Source: Streptosporangiaceae bacterium (GTDB lineage Bacteria; Actinomycetota; Actinomycetes; Streptosporangiales; Streptosporangiaceae). From it: DNA of 64,000 bases. Position numbers and translations under genes: made by a program. The notes under the pieces are model-generated. The model saw only the letters and a list, made by a program, of their open reading frames with translations, was not told where the DNA came from and did not search any database. Positions 17,105-23,235 of the stretch are shown piece after piece (position 1 is the first letter of the stretch; every line of letters begins with the position of its first letter). The stretch covers positions 1-64,000 of the forward strand of contig JAFAZE010000130.1 of the NCBI GenBank assembly GCA_019239975.1, read 5' to 3'.

Positions 17105-17769
17105 CGCACCGAGGAGGCGGGAAGGCATCGCTCGATGAGGTTGTGGGCCACCTGCCGCCACACGTCGCAGCCCGCCTGTTTGATCGGCATGCCGAAGCTT
17201 TGAGCGTAAATCTCCAGCCGCGGCACAGCGGTGCCAAGTACGTCGTAACCGAGTCCCTCCAGCGCCTCACGGGCGTCGCCGGTGGAGTGCGCGCGCGCGA
17301 TACAGCGGTTGAGCAGGATCGCCGAGCGAGCGGGCCTGTCACGGACCGCTTCGACCTCCCTTATCTCCTCCCGCACCGGCGTGGTGCGGTTGATCTCGAT
17401 GGGGCTCGGCGCGCAGGGGATGATGATCTCGTCGGCATACCGCAGCGCCGAGCGGGCGATGCCCGCGTGGTCCTCCAGCTGCGGCGCGTCGATTATCACC
17501 ACGTCGTCCTCCTGGGCGATCTCGGGAAGCCGGCGGTGCAGCTCGCGCGATGGCAGGGCCACGATCCGGAACGGGAACGCCGCCTCGGCGGGCACCCCCG
17601 GGTCCATCGCCGCGAGGTCGGACCATTCGAGGGCGCTGCCGGAAGGATCCGCGTCCACGAGGAGCACCGTGTTGCCCGCCCGCGCGAAGACATGCGCCAG
17701 CCAGACCGCCGATGTGGTCTTGCCCGTGCCTGGCTTGAGGTTCGCCAGCGCGAGGCTCAGACCAGTCAT
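17098..17769 (-). CDS. parA: ParA-family partition ATPase
   Basis: A 223-residue MinD/ParA ATPase. A deviant Walker A is seen in ANLKPGTGKTTSAVWLAHVF, followed by VLLVDADPSGSALEW, VVIIDAPQLEDHAGIARSA and PCAPSPIEINRT. It is short, without an N-terminal DNA-binding domain, like ParA proteins of small plasmids (type Ib). It is paired with a small basic protein downstream and an iteron-like array upstream, the layout of a plasmid partition cassette. The start at 17769 is favoured because GATAAT ends exactly six bases upstream, giving a leaderless message; an ATG at 17790 is the alternative. Confidence 0.85.
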   Translation of the reverse strand: MTGLSLALANLKPGTGKTTSAVWLAHVFARAGNTVLLVDADPSGSALEWSDLAAMDPGVPAEAAFPFRIVALPSRELHRRLPEIAQEDDVVIIDAPQLEDHAGIARSALRYADEIIIPCAPSPIEINRTTPVREEIREVEAVRDRPARSAILLNRCIARAHSTGDAREALEGLGYDVLGTAVPRLEIYAQSFGMPIKQAGCDVWRQVAHNLIERCLPASSVRS

Positions 17770-17836
17770 CAGGACATTATCGCAGCGCATGCGGCATGAC
17801 GGTAGTCGGCCCCCGGTATCCGGCGATGCGGTCCGT

Positions 17837-17874
17837 TAACGCAGTAACGCAGTGATGCAGTAAATACTGCGTTA
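17837..17874. repeat. Iteron-like array upstream of parA
   Basis: Three 8-base-period direct repeats (TAACGCAG, TAACGCAG, TGATGCAG) run from 17837 to 17860, followed by an inverted copy ACTGCGTTA at 17866-17874. The outer arms GTAACGCAGT and ACTGCGTTAC form a perfect 10-base inverted repeat around a 12-base centre. The array lies 68 bases before the parA start. Spacing and mixed orientation resemble centromere sites read by ribbon-helix-helix partition proteins. Confidence 0.7.
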
Positions 17875-17906
17875 CCGCACAGCCGTCGCGCTGGGCGCGG
17901 CCGCCC

Positions 17907-17958
17907 CGTGCGGGTGCTCCGTGCGGGTGCTCCGTGCGGGTGCTCCGTGCGGGCGCTC
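17907..17958. repeat. 13-bp tandem repeat, four copies
   Basis: Four head-to-tail copies of CGTGCGGGTGCTC, the last with one change, lie between the iteron-like array and the end of the small sigma-associated gene. No reading frame uses them. They may be a simple-sequence expansion, or part of the partition site. Confidence 0.8.
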
Positions 17959-18020
17959 CGGGGAATGGCGCCGGACGGAGCGGGGGATCCAGACGGAGCC
18001 GGGAGTGAGGTATCCGTCCG

Positions 18021-18548
18021 CTAGCCGATCGTTATCCACTCGGTGACGGCGGCGCGCGTGCCGTCCCGCTCGCAGACGAGGCTCAGCGGCCCGCGGGTGA
18101 GGTGGTCGGCGGAGAAGCGGCCCATGTCGTCGGCATCAACCCAGACAGGCTCCGCGCGCTGCTGGCGGACCTGAATCCGGGCGGGAGCGGCCGGGAACAG
18201 CTGGCCGATCAGCCGCCATGAGCCGTCGCGCGCGCCCGGCTCGATCTCGACCTCCACGCTGAGGCCGGCCGCGTCGAAGACAGCCAGCCGCGGTGCGGTA
18301 CCCGACCGCATCAGCGGCTGTGCCGCTTCGAGGCCGGAATCGGAGGTCAGCGCCGCCAGCTCAGCGTCCACCGCGCGCAGGCCGTAACTGCCCTTGGCGA
18401 GGTCCACAGCCCAGCCCGGCGGCGGTTCTTCCCGGCCGAGCGCCTCACGCAGCGCGGCCAGCAGCCCATCGTCGTTCAGCGCGCTGAGCGCGGAGGCCGC
18501 GCTGAGCGCGGAGGCCGGCTCGTCGCCCGCGTGATCGTCCGTGCTCAT
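18021..18548 (-). CDS. Small cytoplasmic protein paired with a sigma factor (CHAT-module associated)
   Basis: A 175-residue protein with no signal peptide or membrane segment, 86 bases downstream of a sigma factor on the same strand. The N-terminal quarter is Ala/Ser-rich and acidic. Next comes a helical part (DDGLLAALREALGREEPPPG, then YGLRAVDAELAALTSDSG), and the last 90 residues look beta-rich (LAVFDAAGLSVEVEIEPGA, SWRLIGQLFPAAPARIQV, RGPLSLVCERDGTRAAVT). I do not recognise a named domain. Position suggests a sigma partner, perhaps an anti-sigma factor and protease substrate, but that is inference. GGAGGA precedes the ATG. Confidence 0.75.
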   Translation of the reverse strand: MSTDDHAGDEPASALSAASALSALNDDGLLAALREALGREEPPPGWAVDLAKGSYGLRAVDAELAALTSDSGLEAAQPLMRSGTAPRLAVFDAAGLSVEVEIEPGARDGSWRLIGQLFPAAPARIQVRQQRAEPVWVDADDMGRFSADHLTRGPLSLVCERDGTRAAVTEWITIG

Positions 18549-18634
18549 CTGTCCTCCGCCGTAGCCGCGTCGACCGGGTTTGCCGCCATGGCGGCATAGG
18601 CGGCTCTTACCCTTCAAGAGGCGCCGCGAACGCC

Positions 18635-19249
18635 CTAGATACCGTCGCTGGCAAGCAGTCTTCTGAGCTGGCCGAGGCAGCGTGCGCGCGTCGGCCCGAG
18701 GCTGCCCACCGGAGTCTGGAGCTGGGCGGCTACCAGCTGATACGACGGCGACTTGTCGCCCGCGTCGACGATCAGCGCGCGGAGCACCTTCTGGCACCAT
18801 TCGTTCAGCCGCTGAAACGCCTGCCAGAGCGCGGCGTGCTGATCGGCGGTGAGTACCGGCTCATCGGCCGGGGGACCGCCGCCGAGCAGCCGGTCCATGT
18901 GCTCCTCCTCCACGGTGAGCAGGGATCGCGACCGCCTCTGCAGCGCACGGCACTCGCGGCGGCAGGTGGTGGCGAGCCAGCCGGCCAGCCTGCGCGGGTC
19001 GCGGACCCGCTCGAGGTTCTCCAGCAGGCGCAGCCAGGTCAGCTGGGCGGCGTCGGCGGCGTCGTCGTCGCTCATCCGGTGTGCCCGGCAGATGGACCAC
19101 ACCAGGCCCGCGTACCGGTCCACGAGCTGCTCCCACGCCTGCGCGTCACCCGCCGCCGCGGCCCGTACCAGGCCGGGAACGGGGTCATCAGAAAATCTCC
19201 CCTCACCTGTCCCCGGGTCGGGACTTGCCTCGGTAGGCATCATGATCAT
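18635..19249 (-). CDS. Sigma-70 family (ECF-like) RNA polymerase sigma factor
   Basis: About 205 residues. Region 2 is seen in PGLVRAAAAGDAQAWEQLVD, LVWSICRAHRMSDDDAADAA and WLRLLENLERVRDPRRLAGW. Region 4 is seen near the end (LWQAFQRLNEWCQKVLRALI, then a QLVAAQLQTPVGSLGPTRAR recognition helix). This ends in the SLGPTRARCLGQLR form common to this actinobacterial sigma group. Three ATG codons (19249, 19243, 19240) could start it; none has a strong ribosome binding site. It is followed by the small partner protein and lies near a protease pair, so it may drive a protease-controlled regulon. Confidence 0.88.
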   Translation of the reverse strand: MIMMPTEASPDPGTGEGRFSDDPVPGLVRAAAAGDAQAWEQLVDRYAGLVWSICRAHRMSDDDAADAAQLTWLRLLENLERVRDPRRLAGWLATTCRRECRALQRRSRSLLTVEEEHMDRLLGGGPPADEPVLTADQHAALWQAFQRLNEWCQKVLRALIVDAGDKSPSYQLVAAQLQTPVGSLGPTRARCLGQLRRLLASDGI

Positions 19250-19370
19250 CCCCCAGGGCTGCGAGGAAGTAGGAGCATGCTGTTGCCAGCGGGAACATGG
19301 GCGACTGTACCGGGCTCGTCTTCCGCTCTCTGGCATAAGTCCATGATTCGGGGCTCACCGAGCAGAATCA

Positions 19371-19411
19371 ACCGCCGGTGCGGGCCGCCGCGCGCGGCCC
19401 GCACCGGCGGT
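19371..19411. terminator. Strong 18-bp hairpin between the sigma and hydrolase genes
   Basis: A near-perfect hairpin with arms CCGCCGGTGCGGGCCGC (19372-19388) and its complement (19394-19410), extended by an A-T pair, with a five-base loop. It lies just downstream of the minus-strand hydrolase stop and upstream of the sigma gene. No T tract follows, which is usual in GC-rich actinobacteria. It probably insulates the two units. Confidence 0.65.
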
Positions 19412-19448
19412 GCGGCGAGGGGACGCTCCAGGTCCCGCGAACTCGGCC

Positions 19449-21104
19449 TTACGGGACCGGCGACCTCTGCGCCGCCGCCACCGCCGCGTTGTAGTCGGCC
19501 TGGGTCAGGAACCCGGCGGCCAGGGCCTGGCGGGCGGCCGCGGTGAAGGCGGATACGTAGGCGCTGTGCGTCGGGTACAGCGCCTGCAGCGCCGAGTTGC
19601 TGAACGGGGTGTAGAAGCCCTCCAGCAGGCACAGGCCGGCGTCGCGCAGGGTGGTGTTGGTGATCTCGCCCGTCTCCAGCGTGGTGAAGATGCTCTCCAG
19701 AAGGCTCAGCAGCTGGCTCCCGGTCAGGCCCTGCTGGCTCGGCTGGGAGAAGTTGATCGCCGTGTAGGTCTCCGTCGGCGCCTGGATATCGGGCAGCCGG
19801 ATCCCGCCCAGCGCGTTCCCGTAGCGGTCCCGTTCAACGATGTTGAAGAACGGTGTGGTCGCGATCTGGCTCCCGTGCGGCGGCGGCACGCCCTGGGTGA
19901 TCCACTTCCGGAGCGCGGCCAGCGCCGCGTCCTCGAGCTCGTAGACGCCCATGTTGTCGGGCAGGGTGGCCCCGTTGAACGGCACGCCGAATATGCAGAC
20001 CGGCGCGGTGAGCTGCGGGACCTCGTGCTGGATCGTGGCGCCCTCGTAGAGTCCCTCGTGCAGGTCGATGTGGGAGGCCCCCGCAAGTTCCCACGTCCGC
20101 AGGTAGTCGTTGTCGGGCTGCCTGACGAGCGCCGTTCCGAGTTCCTCGATGTCGCCCTCGGTGTTGATCTGGATGAACGGCGTCGTGCTGTCGGCGCGGA
20201 CGTAGGCCGGGGCCGGCGAGAACGCGACGAGGCCGCTGCCGATCGGTGCGGCGAGGACCGACCTGCCGATCGCGATGAAGCCGTCGAACGCGTGGCTGGC
20301 CGGCTGGATCGCGTTGACGTAGGTGTCCACCCGGAAGGCGGACTGCGAGTCGCCGGCGCCGATCACCGTCTGCGGGGCAAGGCCGCCGAGCAGAGTGGCG
20401 CTGCGCGCCCGCACCACCTGTGCCGCCTGGCTGAAGATGTCATAGGACTGGCCGTCGTTGCTGTCACCGAGCGCGCCGTACCGCCTGGCATCCCAGGTCC
20501 TGAGCTCGTTCATGCCCTCGGTCTGCGCCGTGACGCCCACGTAGGCATATCCCTGGGTGAGGACCTGGTTGTAGATCTCCGACCAGACCGGATCCTGGTC
20601 ACCGCCGGTGGTGTCGTTCAGCCATTCCACCACGACGGTCCCGTTGAACTTCGCGCGGCTGACCGGGTACCGCACTATCAGGCGGGTGGTGTACGGGACG
20701 TTGCTCTGCGCCACCGATGTGCTCCAGCGGCCGTCGGGGCCCCAGAAGCCGTTCTGCCGGTAGATGTTCGTCGTGCCCGACATCGTGAACTCGCGCTCCG
20801 CGTAGCCGTAGGAGGAGAGCTTGATCGTCGGCGCGCCGGGGAAGGCCGGGGTGGTGGGCACCGCGTCGTAGGGATAGCCGTGGCTTCCGCTGCCTGGCGG
20901 GATGAGCGTGAGCCTGGGCAGCGAGCCGGCGGCGGCCCGCACGGGGCCCGCGACCCGCACGGGGCCGGCGGCCGGGGCCCGGGCCGGCCGGGAGCCCGCG
21001 GCCGGCTGGAGCGCCCCGGCATGCGCGCTCGGCACCAGGGCCAGCGCCGACGCCATGAGCACGCCCGCGAGCGCGCCACCGATCATGCCGCCTCTCTGCG
21101 TCAT
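19449..21104 (-). CDS. Secreted alpha/beta-hydrolase domain protein (Abhydrolase_10)
   Basis: A 551-residue exported protein. A signal peptide with basic N-terminus and hydrophobic core (MTQRGGMIGGALAGVLMASA, ending near SAHAGA) is followed by an Ala/Pro linker. The rest matches the Abhydrolase_10 family: TTRLIVRYPVSRAKFNGTVV, VEWLNDTTGGDQDPVWSEIY, the nucleophile elbow IGAGDSQSAFRV, a FIQINTEGDIEEL acid region, and ELAGASHIDLHEG with the likely histidine. Substrates are unknown. GGAGG precedes the ATG at 21104. It is divergent from a TetR gene that probably represses it. Confidence 0.85.
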   Translation of the reverse strand: MTQRGGMIGGALAGVLMASALALVPSAHAGALQPAAGSRPARAPAAGPVRVAGPVRAAAGSLPRLTLIPPGSGSHGYPYDAVPTTPAFPGAPTIKLSSYGYAEREFTMSGTTNIYRQNGFWGPDGRWSTSVAQSNVPYTTRLIVRYPVSRAKFNGTVVVEWLNDTTGGDQDPVWSEIYNQVLTQGYAYVGVTAQTEGMNELRTWDARRYGALGDSNDGQSYDIFSQAAQVVRARSATLLGGLAPQTVIGAGDSQSAFRVDTYVNAIQPASHAFDGFIAIGRSVLAAPIGSGLVAFSPAPAYVRADSTTPFIQINTEGDIEELGTALVRQPDNDYLRTWELAGASHIDLHEGLYEGATIQHEVPQLTAPVCIFGVPFNGATLPDNMGVYELEDAALAALRKWITQGVPPPHGSQIATTPFFNIVERDRYGNALGGIRLPDIQAPTETYTAINFSQPSQQGLTGSQLLSLLESIFTTLETGEITNTTLRDAGLCLLEGFYTPFSNSALQALYPTHSAYVSAFTAAARQALAAGFLTQADYNAAVAAAQRSPVP

Positions 21105-21127
21105 ATCGCCTCCAGGAGGGCCGAAAG

Positions 21128-21168
21128 TGTAGCACCCGGTTACCTGTTTCCCGCGAAACTGTAGCACC
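21128..21168. promoter_or_regulatory. Paired TGTAGCACC repeats in the hydrolase/TetR intergenic region
   Basis: TGTAGCACC occurs at 21128-21136 and 21160-21168, 32 bases apart (three helical turns), between the divergent hydrolase and TetR starts. The spacing on one face of the helix fits two bound regulator dimers. TAAAAT at 21208-21213 then serves as the -10 of the TetR gene. Confidence 0.5.
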
Positions 21169-21218
21169 GCCGGACCACTTTGCCTAGGCCGCGCCCCGTC
21201 CCCCTGCTAAAATCGCGT

Positions 21219-21920
21219 GTGGAACCATCTCGGACGTACCGGGGCATCACTCCAGCTCAGCGTCGCGCGGAGCGGCGCGAGCGGCTCATGGAGGCGGGAC
21301 TGGAACTGTTCGGCACCCTGGGTTACGCGAACACCTCGATCCGTGCCGTCAGCGCCGCCGCCTCGCTCAATTCCCGCTACTTCTACGAATCGTTCAGCAG
21401 CCGGGAAGACCTTCTGTACAGCGTCTACCAGCGCATCGTCGGCGACATCTTCACAAAGGCGAGCAAAGCGGTGCGCAACGAGAGCACGCTGGAGGGGCAG
21501 GCCCGGGCGAGCCTGCGCGCCGCGTGGACGGCGGTTACCGAGGACCGGCGCAAGGCGCGGATCGTCGCACTCGAGGTCGTGGGCGTGAGCGAGCGCCTGG
21601 AACGGCTGCGGCACGAGACGCGGCAGGCGCTCGCGCAGTTCACGGCCGACAACGCGCTCAAATTCACCGGCCGCGACGTGCGGCTTCGGCTCAACCCGGT
21701 GCTGACGGCGCGGTTCCTGATGGGTGGCGTCGTGGAGGTGCTGCTCGAGTGGATCAACGGCGACCTGGACGCGTCAGCGGACGAAGTCGTCGACCACTTC
21801 ACCGCGCTGTTCACCGCGGCGGCATACGCCGCTGTGACGGCCGGCGCCCAAGACGGCGCCCAAGACGGCGCCCCGGACGGAGCCCCGGCCGGCCGCGGCG
21901 GTGCGGACGGTAAGCAGTAG
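21219..21920 (+). CDS. TetR-family regulator
   Basis: About 233 residues. The helix-turn-helix is seen in RRERLMEAGLELFGTLGYAN, TSIRAVSAAASLNSRYFYES and SREDLLYSVY. The C-terminal ligand domain ends in a degenerate repeat (GAQDGAQDGAPDGAPAG) encoded by four 12-base tandem units. A GTG at 21219 is favoured because TAAAAT lies five bases before it (leaderless); a TTG at 21180 in the same frame is possible. It is divergent from the exported hydrolase and probably controls it. The S8 protease gene converges onto it, with stops one base apart. Confidence 0.83.
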   Translation: MEPSRTYRGITPAQRRAERRERLMEAGLELFGTLGYANTSIRAVSAAASLNSRYFYESFSSREDLLYSVYQRIVGDIFTKASKAVRNESTLEGQARASLRAAWTAVTEDRRKARIVALEVVGVSERLERLRHETRQALAQFTADNALKFTGRDVRLRLNPVLTARFLMGGVVEVLLEWINGDLDASADEVVDHFTALFTAAAYAAVTAGAQDGAQDGAPDGAPAGRGGADGKQ

Positions 21921-21921
21921 C

Positions 21922-23187
21922 TCAGCGGCACGCGTCACCGGGGTAGAGCACGGCCCCGACTCCGGGGATCGCCTGGCTGCCGGCCAGCTTCAGCAGCGCG
22001 GCCGCCGCCTGCCGCCCGTTCTCCCCCGTCGCGGACATCCGCCCGGCGATCAGCCCGGCGACGATGGGGGTGGAGAACGACGTCCCGCTCCACATGGCCA
22101 TCCCCTGGAACTTCCGGTGCTCGCCGACGGGGGGCTCGTTGCACACGTATGTTCCGTCGGCGTAGGCGTTGACGAGGTCCTCCCCCGGCGCGAACACGTC
22201 CACCCAGGCGCCGAAGTTGCTGAAGCTCGCGCGGCTTCGCCAGTCCGCCGACAGGGCGCCCACCGAGACCACCCAGGGGTAGGCGGCGGGCCACATCCTG
22301 CGGGACTTCCCGTCGTTGCCCGCGGGCGCGACCACGACAAGGCCCTCCCGCGGGCGGATGCTGCTCTCGTAGATGTCGTCGAAGGTGTGCAGCGGCCGGT
22401 CCCCGCGTGATGACGTGGTGAAGGTGAACTCGAGAACGTCCGGGTTCCGGCTGAGCGCGTCCTCCAGGCTGGGCGCGAGACGGGACTCGTAGTTCGCTCC
22501 CGCGATGTCGAATGCCCTCTCGACGTAGGCCGACGCCTTCGGCGCCGCGCACCGCATGCACCCCGCGGCGAACGTCCCGTGGCCGGCATACGGAAGGATG
22601 TACCCGGTACCGGGTGCAAAGGCGTCCTCCGGCACGCCATCCACCCCGGTGAGCCAGGAATGACGCGCGCTGGCGCCCGGCAGCAGGCCGGTGTCGACGA
22701 TGCTGACCATCACGCCATGGCCGTCGCATTCCGGGCGTGGCGTGCCGGCCGGCGGAACGGGATTCACGGTGCCCGCGGGCACCTCGGCCGGCTCGGCAGC
22801 CGGGCACGCGTAGGGGCACACGTAGAGCACGTGGTCCGGCGTGGCCACTCCGGGCCCCAGTGCCCGGTCCAGTCCGTCGAGGACGTCCGGCACCGGCGGC
22901 AGGTGCGGCGGCAGCGTGACGCCGAGAACTCCCCGGGTGACGGGCCGGCGCTCGAAAGGCGGCGGCTGCGCGGCGGCATCCGCGCCTCTCGCTGGGCCGT
23001 AGGACTGCGTGAGCGTCGTGACGAGGCGGTCCGCGTCCGGCTCCCGGACGAGAACCGCGTTCTTGCGGTACAGGTAATCGACGTCGTCGACGGCATCCCA
23101 GCGCTGGGGATCCGGGAACGCCGCCGCATCGTCAAGGGAGTCCAGGATTAGCTGGATTTGAGCTCTCAGGCGCTGATCGACGGGCAT
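21922..23187 (-). CDS. Cytoplasmic subtilisin-like serine protease (S8), CHAT-associated
   Basis: A 421-residue subtilase. The catalytic triad is intact: D165 (VSIVDTGLLPG), H203 (AGHGTFAAGC) and S370 (SGTSFSTPIVAG), with the oxyanion asparagine N291 (APAGNDGKS). An N-terminal region of about 150 residues (DDVDYLYRKNAVLVREPDAD) replaces a propeptide. There is no signal peptide, so the protease should act inside the cell, unusual for subtilases. AAAGGAGG lies at ideal spacing before the ATG. It is divergent from the CHAT gene with only 48 bases between starts, which strongly suggests one regulated unit. Confidence 0.92.
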   Translation of the reverse strand: MPVDQRLRAQIQLILDSLDDAAAFPDPQRWDAVDDVDYLYRKNAVLVREPDADRLVTTLTQSYGPARGADAAAQPPPFERRPVTRGVLGVTLPPHLPPVPDVLDGLDRALGPGVATPDHVLYVCPYACPAAEPAEVPAGTVNPVPPAGTPRPECDGHGVMVSIVDTGLLPGASARHSWLTGVDGVPEDAFAPGTGYILPYAGHGTFAAGCMRCAAPKASAYVERAFDIAGANYESRLAPSLEDALSRNPDVLEFTFTTSSRGDRPLHTFDDIYESSIRPREGLVVVAPAGNDGKSRRMWPAAYPWVVSVGALSADWRSRASFSNFGAWVDVFAPGEDLVNAYADGTYVCNEPPVGEHRKFQGMAMWSGTSFSTPIVAGLIAGRMSATGENGRQAAAALLKLAGSQAIPGVGAVLYPGDACR

Positions 23188-23235
23188 TTTCCGCCTCCTT
23201 TGGTCAGGTCAATAGTCTCGACGTACCAGTGACGT

